From positions 203,385 to 267,384 of the forward strand of contig CAVORW010000005.1 in assembly GCA_963698715.1 (NCBI GenBank): a stretch of DNA of 64,000 bases, in the 5' to 3' direction. Position 1 is the stretch's first letter. Each line of letters begins with the position of its first letter. The notes below the pieces were generated by a model. It ran no database searches. It saw nothing but the letters and a program-made list of their open reading frames with translations, and was not told the origin of the DNA. Positions 15,719 to 25,156 of this stretch are shown here, in pieces. The translations under genes were made by a program, and so were the position numbers. This DNA comes from CAWHJB01 sp963698715 (GTDB lineage: Bacteria > Chloroflexota > Anaerolineae > Anaerolineales > UBA4823).

Positions 15719-16840
15719 TTACCTGTGGCTTTTACCCCAATTCACTCGCTGCAGCCAGCGCAGGCGCGGGTCGCCATCAAGGGGGATCGATTCTTTTGCA
15801 ACCCGGTAAATTTCACCCAGGATTTCATCTGGGAAAGGAACGATGCCACCCATCCGACCATAAAATTCTACCGGCACACGGCCTGCCACAGCCAGGCGTA
15901 TATCTTCCAACATCTGGCCTGAATTCATTTCCACCACCAGGATTACCTTTGCTTGTTTTGCCAGCTCGCTGACCTGGGCTTTTGGAAATGGGCTAAGCGT
16001 GAGGGGACGCAGCAAGCCAACAGGTATGCCATCTGCTCTGGCAGCCCGCACAGCAGACAATGCCACTCGCCCAGCAGTGCCAAAGCCTGCCACAACAATT
16101 TCCGCGTCATCCAGGTAATAGCCTTTGCAGCGGATTTCATTTTCTTCAATGAGCTGCCACCGTTCCATTAATCGGAAGTTGGTCGCTTCTTCCTCCTCTG
16201 GATTGAGATAAATGGAAGACAAGATTCGTTTTTCACGATTTTCAGCCCCACGAACGGACCATTCCGGCAAAGGTCTATCCAGCGACCGCATGGGTGGAAG
16301 TTCAGCCGGTTCCATCATTTGCCCAATATTGCCATCTGCCATAACGACCACAATGGATCGGTATTTTTCGGCCAGATCGAATGACAACATCATCATATCG
16401 ATTGCCTCTTGAACGCTGGCCGGCGCCAGAACGATGGAGCGATAATCGCCATGACCGCCGCCGTGCACCATCTGGTTATAATCACCTTGAGAGGGGGCAA
16501 TATTTCCCAGGCCTGGACCACCCCGAACAACATCTACCAGAACAACCGGCAGCTCTGTGCCTGCGATATACGAGATTCCTTCCATCATTAAACTAACACC
16601 GGGGCTGGACGATGAACTCATCACCCTGGCCCCGGTACATGCCGCCCCATATACCATGTTTATGGCTGCAACTTCACTCTCAGCCTGTAGGAATACCCTG
16701 CCTAGTTCAGGCATCCTTTTCGACATCCATTCCAACAACTCGGTTTGGGGGGTGATTGGGTAACCGAAGTAGGCTTCCAAGCCAGCGCGAACGGCAGCTT
16801 CTGCCATTGCCACATTTCCTTTAAGCAACTCCCTTGGCAC
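15719..16840 (-). CDS. vorB: 2-oxoisovalerate-type ferredoxin oxidoreductase, alpha subunit (VorB-like)
   Basis: 373 residues. The N-terminal GNVAMAEAAVRAGLEAYFGYPITPQTELLEW is the pyrimidine-binding domain. The segment HGGGHGDYRSIVLAPASVQE is the signature shared by VorB-named proteins, which favours a branched-chain 2-oxoacid (Val/Leu/Ile degradation) or a related 2-oxoacid over pyruvate. A transketolase C-like domain follows (GFGTAGRVALSAVRAARADG). Substrate is inferred from subfamily likeness only. Confidence 0.87.
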   Translation of the reverse strand: MPRELLKGNVAMAEAAVRAGLEAYFGYPITPQTELLEWMSKRMPELGRVFLQAESEVAAINMVYGAACTGARVMSSSSSPGVSLMMEGISYIAGTELPVVLVDVVRGGPGLGNIAPSQGDYNQMVHGGGHGDYRSIVLAPASVQEAIDMMMLSFDLAEKYRSIVVVMADGNIGQMMEPAELPPMRSLDRPLPEWSVRGAENREKRILSSIYLNPEEEEATNFRLMERWQLIEENEIRCKGYYLDDAEIVVAGFGTAGRVALSAVRAARADGIPVGLLRPLTLSPFPKAQVSELAKQAKVILVVEMNSGQMLEDIRLAVAGRVPVEFYGRMGGIVPFPDEILGEIYRVAKESIPLDGDPRLRWLQRVNWGKSHR

Positions 16841-16850
16841 AAAGCACCTC

Positions 16851-17096
16851 CTAAACAGCGACGCGTGCCTTGCGAACCGGGGCTTCGCGATATACCGTCA
16901 GCGCCGCTTCAGGACAGATAACTGCACAAAGCCCGCATCCCGTGCAGCCTTCTGCCAATAAATACGCAGGGTGGTACCCTTTCGGTGTCAAGCGCTGCAT
17001 ATCCAATCGAATTACATCCTGCGGACAAGCACTGATGCACAACTCACAACCTTTGCAGTATAACTCGTCGACCTCGATCCATCCCTTTACGGGCAT
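16851..17096 (-). CDS. Ferredoxin-type delta subunit of the oxidoreductase
   Basis: 81 residues with two [4Fe-4S] motifs, CKGCELCISACP and CTGCGLCAVICP, and little else. This small protein carries electrons from the thiamine centre to free ferredoxin. It is the first gene of the operon (delta, alpha, beta, gamma), 10 bases upstream of the alpha gene. Confidence 0.92.
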   Translation of the reverse strand: MPVKGWIEVDELYCKGCELCISACPQDVIRLDMQRLTPKGYHPAYLLAEGCTGCGLCAVICPEAALTVYREAPVRKARVAV

Positions 17097-17219
17097 TCTG
17101 GCCTCCTTCGCATGGAAGAATTAAGTAGCAAGCGACAAAAATTCGCACTACTATTATCCTATTCCCCTGTCCAAATTACCAGTGCAATCTGTCACATTAA
17201 GGAAACAACAAATATCCTA

Positions 17220-18614
17220 TCAATGGATCCAAACCCCACCCCAGGGCTGTAAACTGACCAACAGGCTATCGCCGGACACGATATATTCTTGCTGTCCCAA
17301 TAAATTGCGGACAATTCGACCATCTTCCCAACCCAATCCTTTAATGCTGAAACGAACATGCCGTTGAGTTGGCCCTGCGTTGAGGGCCACCACGACTCGT
17401 TCGTTTCCGAGCGTGCGGGCAAAGATAAAACACTGGCGACGGTCATCGATGAAGACCCTTCGATATTCACCACGGCGCAAAACCGGCAACTTTTTTCGAA
17501 TAGCAATCATATTTTGGAGGTTACTACGCAGCTCGTGGTTCTGTGTATCGCCTTTCCAGGGGAAAGCTCCCCGGCATTCAGGGTCTTTTCCACCTAACAT
17601 GCCAATTTCATCACCATAATAAATCGCTGGCGCTCCTGGATACGCAAACAGGAAGGTATAGGCGAGCTCGACTTTGCTAATATTTCCATCCAGTCTGGTT
17701 CTCAGCCGCTCTGTATCATGCGTACCCAATGGCAGGTACATTGCGTAGGCGTGTTCGCGCGGGTACAAATCAAGCAGCTTCTCAATCCGGTCTGCAAATC
17801 CGGCAGCCAGCAGACCACCACCCAGGAATTCAAGCACTGCATCCCGGAGGGGGTAATTCATTAAACCATCAAAATGGTCGTTGCCCACCCAGCGGGTGTC
17901 CGCCGTCCAAATTTCACCGAGTAGATATGCATCCCGGTTGCATGATTTGACTTCTCGCCGGAATTCTGCCCAAAATGCATCATCATCTATTTCATTGGGG
18001 ACATCCAACCGCCAGCCATCCGCGCCGATCTCAATCCAGTATCGGGCCACATCCTGCAGGAAGCGACGCACGCGAGAGTTATCAGTATTAAACTTAGGCA
18101 TACTATTAAATCCCCACCAACCAAGATATGTATCCAGGGGACCTTGCGAGTAGGCATTGATGGGGAAACGCTGAACATGGAACCAATCTTTATAAGCCGA
18201 ATTTACCTGATTCTCCAGCAAATCAGTAAAGGCAAAAAAGCCGCGCGAGCAGTGGTTGAAGACTCCATCGAGAACGACTCGAACTTGATTGGCATGAGCA
18301 ACTTCTAGAAGGGCTTTAAAATCGCTCAGATCCCCCAGCCGTGGGTCAATTGTATAGTAATCGGTTGTGTTATAGCGATGGTTCGAGGGGGATAGAAAGA
18401 TTGGAGTTAAATAAAGGGCGTTGATCCCCAGGTCCAGCAGATAATCGAATTTGGTAATAATGCCGCGCAAATCCCCACCTTGGAAACCCCAGTTGCTGGG
18501 GGGTGATCCCCACGGCTGCTTGTTAGGTGGGTCGTTTCTGTTATCCCCATTGGCAAATCTATCCGGGAAAATTTGATAAAAAACTGCATCTTGAACCCAA
18601 TAGGGAATGGTCAT
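17220..18614 (-). CDS. GH13 alpha-amylase-family hydrolase (cyclomaltodextrinase/neopullulanase-like)
   Basis: 464 residues. YQIFPDRFANGD at the N-terminus and the insertion pattern GGDLRGIITKFDYL are typical of the neopullulanase/cyclomaltodextrinase group, but the usual N-terminal beta domain is missing. Catalytic residues by motif: Asp in GWRLDVPNE (about 203), Glu in LLGEIW (about 235), Asp in GTHDTER (about 300). No signal peptide, so it should act on imported maltodextrins in the cytosol. It is 48 bases downstream of the sugar-binding lipoprotein gene on the same strand. Confidence 0.88.
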   Translation of the reverse strand: MTIPYWVQDAVFYQIFPDRFANGDNRNDPPNKQPWGSPPSNWGFQGGDLRGIITKFDYLLDLGINALYLTPIFLSPSNHRYNTTDYYTIDPRLGDLSDFKALLEVAHANQVRVVLDGVFNHCSRGFFAFTDLLENQVNSAYKDWFHVQRFPINAYSQGPLDTYLGWWGFNSMPKFNTDNSRVRRFLQDVARYWIEIGADGWRLDVPNEIDDDAFWAEFRREVKSCNRDAYLLGEIWTADTRWVGNDHFDGLMNYPLRDAVLEFLGGGLLAAGFADRIEKLLDLYPREHAYAMYLPLGTHDTERLRTRLDGNISKVELAYTFLFAYPGAPAIYYGDEIGMLGGKDPECRGAFPWKGDTQNHELRSNLQNMIAIRKKLPVLRRGEYRRVFIDDRRQCFIFARTLGNERVVVALNAGPTQRHVRFSIKGLGWEDGRIVRNLLGQQEYIVSGDSLLVSLQPWGGVWIH

Positions 18615-18661
18615 CTGAGCCTCGTTTCAATGTGTTCGCAGAAATTCCGACCCACCCATTT

Positions 18662-19957
18662 TCATGGACTGTTTTGGCCCTGATCTTTGGATAATTGATC
18701 GAGAATGGCATCCTGAGCAGACTGAAGTGCGGCTGCCGGGTCAATCTCATTAAAAAATATCGCTCTTAATGCCAGGTCCAACTGGACGTTGTATTCTTCC
18801 ATCGCAGGGACCGGCGGGTAAGTAGTGCCGCCCGCCAACGCCACCATTGCCTCAGCTATCAATGGATCATCCACTTCGACATCCACGACAACCGGGATAT
18901 GATCGACCATTGCGAGAATACGTTGAGCCGGAGGGGATAGCAAATATTGCATGAAAAGCCAGGAAACGCTGCGCTGATTCCCGGGAGCCTGGGTGCTCAG
19001 ATATACATTATCAGAACGTACATATCCTGATAGGGAGCCAGCTCCGAAGGTCGGCCAAGGGTCGATTGCCAGCCGGTCCATACCAATGGCTTCGGCCAGG
19101 TCTGCTCGGTTCCAGGTTCCATCAATGATTATTCCCGCTCGATTCTGACGAAATAAGGCGATATCGTTATCGCTCAGGTATTCAGTCGGTCCCGCCTGTT
19201 CAAAAGTTTTTAACAGCCGAACCCACTCCATTCCGAACGGATCATTAAAGGCCGGCTCGCTACTCGCATCCATGAGCTTACCACCCAGACCGTTCAAGTG
19301 ACCGCCCGAAAAGAAGAAGCTTCGCTCCAAGACGGCCCCAATGATATCTCCACTGGTGGCTGTCTGCGCTGTGGCGACTAGACTGTCAACTGTTATAACG
19401 GGCTGAGGGATGATCAAGCGGTTGCGGTATAAAACGACGCCTTCTATTGCGTGAGGCAGCCCAATGATCGCCCCCTGATATTGAACCGAACCGAGTGCAG
19501 CTGGGTTAATCCGATCCAGCAGCTGTTGGTCAGCCAGGTCGCTGATATCTGCAATTACCCCCTTATCGTAAAGGCCTGGTCCCCATTCAGCCGGGCCTAC
19601 CAGCAGAGCCGGCCCCCAACCATCCCGAGTCGATTCTTCATACCGGGCTGGCAGAGTTTCGATCGGCACATAGAGCACATCGAAGAGAATATCCGGGTAT
19701 TGTTGGGAAAACGTACGAATTACCTCCACCAGGGCAGGAACTTCAGGTTCATCCCAGGAATGCCAGATTTTGACCGTTCCACGCGGGGTAGCGTCGGTCG
19801 GCGTTGGAACCGCCGTGCTGATCGATGTAGGTACAGCTGTTGTAGTTGGAATAGGTGTTGCTGTTGCTGTCCCACCAAAAGGAAGCTGGCTGCAAGAAGT
19901 TAAAAAGAGCAACGCTGTGGCAATTGAGATGAGTCGACTTCGATGAGATTGGCGCAT
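18662..19957 (-). CDS. Extracellular sugar-binding lipoprotein (ABC family 1), orphan
   Basis: 431 residues. Signal peptide and lipobox (LLFLTSC, Cys22), a Thr/Pro linker to about 55, then a family-1 solute-binding domain (TVKIWHSWDEPEVPALVEVI, later AGIIIDGTWNRADLAEA and SWLFMQYLLSPPAQR). These proteins catch oligosaccharides outside the membrane and hand them to an ABC permease. No permease genes adjoin; the next gene is a GH13 hydrolase, so an alpha-glucan ligand is plausible. Its start faces the aldolase gene on the other strand. Confidence 0.87.
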   Translation of the reverse strand: MRQSHRSRLISIATALLFLTSCSQLPFGGTATATPIPTTTAVPTSISTAVPTPTDATPRGTVKIWHSWDEPEVPALVEVIRTFSQQYPDILFDVLYVPIETLPARYEESTRDGWGPALLVGPAEWGPGLYDKGVIADISDLADQQLLDRINPAALGSVQYQGAIIGLPHAIEGVVLYRNRLIIPQPVITVDSLVATAQTATSGDIIGAVLERSFFFSGGHLNGLGGKLMDASSEPAFNDPFGMEWVRLLKTFEQAGPTEYLSDNDIALFRQNRAGIIIDGTWNRADLAEAIGMDRLAIDPWPTFGAGSLSGYVRSDNVYLSTQAPGNQRSVSWLFMQYLLSPPAQRILAMVDHIPVVVDVEVDDPLIAEAMVALAGGTTYPPVPAMEEYNVQLDLALRAIFFNEIDPAAALQSAQDAILDQLSKDQGQNSP

Positions 19958-20017
19958 TTTTATGTCATTGAACGATCGGATAACGGGATTTTACCTCATA
20001 TCCATTATAATCAGCAC

Positions 20018-20932
20018 ATGCAAAACTTTACAGACCTGTCGGGCGTTTACGCAGCAGCGTTGACACCTCTAAACTCCGATGGCTCACTTGCCCTGGACGA
20101 TCTGCCACCTTTGCTGGAATTTCTGGCAGGGCGCGGCTGCCATGGCGCATTGCTGTTTGGAACCACTGGCGAGGGGCCCTCCTTCTCCCCATCCGAAAGA
20201 ATACGCCTATTGAAGGCAGCTCAAATCGTACGCCAATCCCTGCCCGGATTTCGACTGCTGGCAGGTACTGGCACGCCTAGCCTGGAAGAAACGATTGAAC
20301 TCACCCAGGCCGCTTTTGACCTGGGTTATGATGGCGTGGTTGTATTGCCGCCATATTATTATCGCAAAGTCAGCCTGGAAGGGCTTTATGCGTGGTACAG
20401 CCAACTGATCAAGCGTAGTGTCCCGTTAGGCGGGGCCTTATTCGGTTATCACATCCCCGGTGTTTCAGGAGTACCTCTACCCCTTGAACTGCTGGCCCGC
20501 TTAAAAGATAAGTACCCACGCCAGTTTGCCGGCATAAAAGACTCTTCCGGCGATCCCGCCCAGGCCAGGCAGCTGGGTATTCAGTTTGGCAAGGATCTGT
20601 TGGTATTCAACGGAAATGATCCCTTATTTCACCTGGCTTTGAACAATTCTGCCTCTGGCTGCATCACCGCCATGGCGAATATCTTTTCGCCAGACCTGCG
20701 AAGGGTTTGGGATGCGTTCCTTGAAGGGAATTCTGATTCGGAAGCTCAGAGCACTTTGGAAAAAGCCAGAGTTATACTTGATCGGTATCCGCCTGCCCCA
20801 CCATTGCTGAAAGCCATGCTCGCCCGCCGGCATGCATTTCCACGCTGGTCGGTCCGTTCTCCCTTGATGCCCATTCCGGACAATCTGCTCATCCAAATTG
20901 TCCTGGAGCTAGAGGAGAGTTTCAGCATTTGA
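20018..20932 (+). CDS. DapA/NAL-family aldolase (dihydrodipicolinate synthase-like)
   Basis: 304 residues from the ATG at 20018. The upstream ATG at 19943 would add a tail unlike the family and run into the divergent lipoprotein gene. The loop GTTGEGPSFS and the Schiff-base lysine in FAGIKDSSGD (about 173) are present, as is a conserved YHIPGVSG tyrosine region. Members condense or split pyruvate-containing compounds, from lysine synthesis (dapA) to sugar-acid breakdown. The sugar-rich surroundings and lack of lysine genes favour a catabolic aldolase, but this is inference. Confidence 0.85.
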   Translation: MQNFTDLSGVYAAALTPLNSDGSLALDDLPPLLEFLAGRGCHGALLFGTTGEGPSFSPSERIRLLKAAQIVRQSLPGFRLLAGTGTPSLEETIELTQAAFDLGYDGVVVLPPYYYRKVSLEGLYAWYSQLIKRSVPLGGALFGYHIPGVSGVPLPLELLARLKDKYPRQFAGIKDSSGDPAQARQLGIQFGKDLLVFNGNDPLFHLALNNSASGCITAMANIFSPDLRRVWDAFLEGNSDSEAQSTLEKARVILDRYPPAPPLLKAMLARRHAFPRWSVRSPLMPIPDNLLIQIVLELEESFSI

Positions 20933-20959
20933 CCTACAGGGCAAGTCTGACCACCGCCT

Positions 20960-23323
20960 ATGTCTGAATCACCCAGAGACTTTCAGCGCACCCGGTTTCT
21001 ACTCACCAGCCTGGTGATCATTGCAATCTTCATCCTGACACTGGTGTTTCTAGTCGCGGCATATCCGCTAGTTCTGGCTCCTGAACCTACTGCGGTGCCC
21101 ACGATCACACCGACCCGCCGGCCCTCCTTTACCCCAACAGCTACTGTTCCCACCGCAACGATCACGCAGACTCCTACCATCACGCGCACCCCGCGTCCAA
21201 CCCTGACCCCAACGATCACACCCTCGCCAACCCGCACATCAACGCCCGCGCCCACACTAACCATGACTGGCCCCCCTACTCTGACACCCGCACGTCCATT
21301 GCCAGGTAATGAACGCTACCAGTTAAGTGATTGGACACCTGAAAACGCCAGCGCAATCATTGAGCGAATGGAGTATTATCCAAACACCCTGACCAGCCGG
21401 GAACGAGGCGAAGACAACGCTGCCTATTACGCAGCTTTTGAGTATGCCGTTATTGCACTGCAAGAAGCGTTGCTCCGTTTTCCGGGCGCACCTCAGGCGA
21501 ATGCCTGGCGCTGGGATTTGGCGTATAACCTGGCTCGCAAAGGGGATCCGACTGCTGGTCAGTCTTACGCGGACTTGATCGTGAAAGGCTTGAACCAGAG
21601 CCAGGTAGAATTCGGTAACCTGACAGCCTGGTTTAAATCTCAAGAACCGCGCCTGGATCTGGATGTAGTTGAGCTCCAACCACTCTCAGGTTATATCAGC
21701 GCCAGTCTGCTGGTCGTGCGCGGCCCAGGCAGCGCTTTTATCTGGCTGCTCCAAACCAGCAGCGCTTATCAGGCGCAGGTGCTGGTCAGCCAATTCGACT
21801 TTGTCTGGTCCCCGGAAATGTATGCGATCTTAAGCGACCTTACAGGCGAGCAAAACAACGTTGAAGAACTGGTAATTTATACAGAAACACCTGAAAAAGA
21901 TCTGCGTATGCTCGCGCCAGATGTGTTTAGCCTGAGCCAGGTTCCGGCTGAAAGGCTTGGTTTTCAGCCCAGTCATGCAGAATTTGAAATCGGAACCGGC
22001 TTTCGGAATTACTGGGCAGTAACAAAAAATACCTCTGGCGGCAATGATCTGTTATTTAGAGTAGACGTCTTTCCAGCTTGCCCGTTGACGATCGAAAGGC
22101 AGTATCATTGGAATGGAAATAAGTTCTTGCTGGCGCGTCAAGGTTTTCAGATTGAGCCTTCCCCAATTAGTTTATATTTTTGCAAACAGGTCATTGAGCA
22201 AGCGCACAATCTATGGGGAGCTGAAATAACTGCTGAATTGAGGAAAGCCATATTGCCTGACTGGCCTCCAGCCCAGGATGATAAGGGTAACCCGCTCCCC
22301 GCCGACGCTCTGGACGAGTGGCGTTTTCGTCTAGGAATAGAGTATGCCTTGAGCGGCGACTTTCAAAAGGCAACCAGCACGCTGGCTGAAGTGGCAGAGT
22401 CACCAGTTGTGCCAGCCAGTCTCTGGGTTGAGCCTGCTAAAACATTCTTGCAAAATTACCAGCAGCCTTCGGATCTCTACCGGGCTTGTTCCAGCGTTCC
22501 CCACTGTAATCCTGATGATGCGATCAACCAGTTACTAAATATGCTACCAGTCAACCAGTATCCGAATGTAATCAATCTGTTGTGGAAAGCTGGGGCAAGT
22601 CTGCGGATCAGTGGATATTTCGATTTTGACCTGGATGGGCAGTCAGAACGCTGGTTTTTGGTGCGCCCACGCCCGCTGGAAAAGCTGACCTTTTGGATCG
22701 TGGCGGCCGGCCCAGATAAAGTGCATGCCTTCCCTATCATTAAGCTGGACAACAACACCCCGACCCTTACCTATTATGACGATGAGCAGATCCCACCGAT
22801 TGTCTGGATCGATGGTGAGATAGCCATTACCCTGGAGCGCGATCAGGACACCCGCCAGCCCTTTATTCGAACTGTTCCGGTACGATTTGAATTCCCTAAT
22901 CGCTTTAAAATTGGGTTAACCGCAGCAGAAAAGTCATTATGGAAAGGAGAGGATCCCACCCAGGTAGTGAAAGACCTGCTCGAACTCGAAAGAAACCCGG
23001 GCCTGCTCTGCAAAGGAGACTGGAGCTGCGACCCTTACTATTATCTCCTGGGCTTGTCCAGCGAGCTTGCCGGAGATGAACGGGCTGCGATTGACGCATA
23101 TCTGCGCATCTGGTGGGATTATTCAATCAGCCCATACACAACGATCGTCAGGTTGAAATTACTCGGTGGAGGGGTATTACCCTCCGATACGCCAACCCCC
23201 ACGCAGACTGGCAGCCCAATCTCAACTGAGACACCCACAGTTACTGGCACTCCTCCAACAAGCACGCCCACGCCCACTGAGACACTGACGCCAACCGAAA
23301 CACCCGTGACACCATACCCGTAA
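20960..23323 (+). CDS. Membrane-anchored protein with Thr/Pro-rich linkers at both ends
   Basis: 787 residues, not recognised. One hydrophobic segment at about 13-37 (FLLTSLVIIAIFILTLVFLV) should anchor it with the rest outside. Residues 45-115 and the last 45 are low-complexity Thr/Pro. The central 600 residues include a helical stretch that resembles tetratricopeptide packing (YYAAFEYAVIALQEALLRFP, and near the end LLGLSSELAGDERAAIDAYL), so protein-protein contacts outside the cell are possible. It starts 27 bases after the aldolase and 53 bases before the LipM-like start. Confidence 0.6.
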   Translation: MSESPRDFQRTRFLLTSLVIIAIFILTLVFLVAAYPLVLAPEPTAVPTITPTRRPSFTPTATVPTATITQTPTITRTPRPTLTPTITPSPTRTSTPAPTLTMTGPPTLTPARPLPGNERYQLSDWTPENASAIIERMEYYPNTLTSRERGEDNAAYYAAFEYAVIALQEALLRFPGAPQANAWRWDLAYNLARKGDPTAGQSYADLIVKGLNQSQVEFGNLTAWFKSQEPRLDLDVVELQPLSGYISASLLVVRGPGSAFIWLLQTSSAYQAQVLVSQFDFVWSPEMYAILSDLTGEQNNVEELVIYTETPEKDLRMLAPDVFSLSQVPAERLGFQPSHAEFEIGTGFRNYWAVTKNTSGGNDLLFRVDVFPACPLTIERQYHWNGNKFLLARQGFQIEPSPISLYFCKQVIEQAHNLWGAEITAELRKAILPDWPPAQDDKGNPLPADALDEWRFRLGIEYALSGDFQKATSTLAEVAESPVVPASLWVEPAKTFLQNYQQPSDLYRACSSVPHCNPDDAINQLLNMLPVNQYPNVINLLWKAGASLRISGYFDFDLDGQSERWFLVRPRPLEKLTFWIVAAGPDKVHAFPIIKLDNNTPTLTYYDDEQIPPIVWIDGEIAITLERDQDTRQPFIRTVPVRFEFPNRFKIGLTAAEKSLWKGEDPTQVVKDLLELERNPGLLCKGDWSCDPYYYLLGLSSELAGDERAAIDAYLRIWWDYSISPYTTIVRLKLLGGGVLPSDTPTPTQTGSPISTETPTVTGTPPTSTPTPTETLTPTETPVTPYP

Positions 23324-23376
23324 GCTCATCAGGGATCGGTCTGATCGATCCCATGTTCCGGGAGCACACAACCATA

Positions 23377-24207
23377 ATGCCCTTTCAACTTACCACCTGG
23401 CGGCTGTTAATAACTCCCCCGGCCTCGGGCGCCAGGAATATGGCTGTAGACGAAGCGATTCTAGAGGCAACAGCTCGGGGTGAAGAGCATCCCACATTGC
23501 GTCTGTATGCCTGGGATCCACCTTGCTTATCGCTAGGCTATGCGCAGCCTATCGCCGACGCTGACCTAACCGCTCTGACAAGCTTTGGCTGGGAGCTCGT
23601 TCGCCGCCCCACTGGAGGCCGGGCTATCCTGCATACGGACGAACTTACCTATTCTGTCATAGGACCAGCTAACGAGCCTCGCCTGGCTGGCAGTGTTCTG
23701 GAAAGCTACCAGGTAATTTCTGAAGCATTATTAGCCGCCCTGCATACATTAAAAATTCCGGCTGAAGCGCAAGAAAAACCCCAGCTGGCCCCAGACGCGG
23801 ATCCGAAAGGTCCGGTTTGCTTTGAAGTCCCATCCAATTACGAAATCACGATTGGCGGGAAAAAATTGGTCGGCAGCGCTCAGGCTCGGCGCAAGCAGGG
23901 TGTGCTCCAGCACGGTTCACTACCTCTCGAAGGTGACCTGAGCCGGATCACGAAAGTCTTGGTTTTTCAGAATGAGGACCTGCGCCAGGGAGCCGCCTTA
24001 CGCATTTGGCAGCGAGCCACAACCGTTGAGCAGTCACAAGGTCGAAGGGTAAGCTGGGATCAAGCAGCACAGGCATTTCGGAGAGCTTTCGCCCAAACAT
24101 TGAACCTAGACCTACAACCTGCCGGGCTCAGCCAAAACGAACAGAAGCGCGCCAACCAGCTAGTACAAGAAAAATACGCTCATTCAAGCTGGAATGAGCG
24201 TATTTAG
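23377..24207 (+). CDS. lipM: Octanoyltransferase LipM/lipoate-protein ligase family
   Basis: 276 residues from the ATG at 23377 (MPFQLTTWRLL), eight codons inside the longest frame. Family motifs: NMAVDEAILEA, LSLGYAQ, RRPTGGRAILHTDELTYSV and GKKLVGSAQARR. A cysteine in GPVCFEVPSNYEI (about 148) sits where LipM keeps its acyl-accepting Cys, favouring octanoyl transfer to GcvH over ATP-dependent lipoate ligation. Its job is the first step of lipoate synthesis. The stop codon lies inside the 5' arm of a long hairpin. Confidence 0.83.
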   Translation: MPFQLTTWRLLITPPASGARNMAVDEAILEATARGEEHPTLRLYAWDPPCLSLGYAQPIADADLTALTSFGWELVRRPTGGRAILHTDELTYSVIGPANEPRLAGSVLESYQVISEALLAALHTLKIPAEAQEKPQLAPDADPKGPVCFEVPSNYEITIGGKKLVGSAQARRKQGVLQHGSLPLEGDLSRITKVLVFQNEDLRQGAALRIWQRATTVEQSQGRRVSWDQAAQAFRRAFAQTLNLDLQPAGLSQNEQKRANQLVQEKYAHSSWNERI

Positions 24208-24259
24208 TGTCATGTGGAAATAACAGGGCTACCGCCCCAACTTTTCCACATGACACTAA
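24204..24259. terminator. Long hairpin between convergent genes
   Basis: A perfect 17-bp stem (24204-24220 with 24243-24259) with a 22-base loop that itself contains GGGC/GCCC. It starts at the LipM stop codon and lies between two convergent genes, a place for a bidirectional terminator. It lacks a U tract. Confidence 0.5.
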
Positions 24260-24308
24260 CACCTTATAATTGCTTTTCAACCAATCAGGCTTCTGAAGAT
24301 TTGCCGAC

Positions 24309-24983
24309 CTATGGTACTGGGGTAGGCTGAATAAAGATCACTTCCGGATACCGCAGATCACGCAATAATCGCCCAAGATAGTTTTCAGCATTATGGCGGG
24401 CCTGGATCAATATACCATCCTCCAAGGCCGCACTTGCGATCTCGTTCTCAGCAGCCTGGCGGGCTGTCGTTTCCAGATTGATATCACCCCGAGTCAATAC
24501 GCCGGTATCGCGTCCGTAAACATAGGTTTTTTCATTGTCCAAAGTAGCAATGAAAATTTCCGGGTCTGGCAAGCGCACATACAGGGCGCTATCCTGAATC
24601 CATAGATCAGTCGGAGCCAGTTTAGCCAGGTCCACACCGGCAACTACAACCCCATGAGCGACCAGGATCAAGCGATCGCCAAACAAAAAGCCAAAGGGAC
24701 CTTGCCCGGTTTCTGCAGCAATAACTTTTTCAATTGTGTAATGGATCGTCTCCAACCGCGCCAGAGAGCGCACCGAGTGGATAATCGTGATGGGATCGGG
24801 CAGCACTGTTGGAGTGGGGTTAAGAACTTCTGCTACCCGTGTGCCAAGATTTCCAGTGACCGCCTGCACGGGGGAGACCGTGCGCTGGATTGTATCGCGC
24901 ACCACCCATACCAAACCAAACGCAGTCAGGGCGAAAATTACCAAAACCCCAATCGCAACAACCCAGGCTCTTGTGTTATCCAT
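24309..24983 (-). CDS. DUF4230 membrane protein
   Basis: 224 residues from the ATG at 24983 (MDNTRAWVVAIGVLV); a longer frame to 25046 lacks family-like sequence. One transmembrane helix at about 7-30, then an extracytoplasmic domain with IHSVRSLARLETIHYTIEKV and LVAHGVVVAGVDLAKL, the pattern of DUF4230 proteins, whose function is not known. It converges on the LipM gene. Confidence 0.75.
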   Translation of the reverse strand: MDNTRAWVVAIGVLVIFALTAFGLVWVVRDTIQRTVSPVQAVTGNLGTRVAEVLNPTPTVLPDPITIIHSVRSLARLETIHYTIEKVIAAETGQGPFGFLFGDRLILVAHGVVVAGVDLAKLAPTDLWIQDSALYVRLPDPEIFIATLDNEKTYVYGRDTGVLTRGDINLETTARQAAENEIASAALEDGILIQARHNAENYLGRLLRDLRYPEVIFIQPTPVP

Positions 24984-25156
24984 GCGTTTGATTATACTAT
25001 GGCAGATTTTAGATTGTCGGGGAACCGGCGGGAGGGAGACTGCCACGCTTCGCTCCCATGGTCAGTTCAATATGAGACTGGTGTACCCGACATCACATAC
25101 TTCAATACAAGACATATCCAATCGTGGCAATCGCAAGGCAAGGTAAAGGATAAAGG

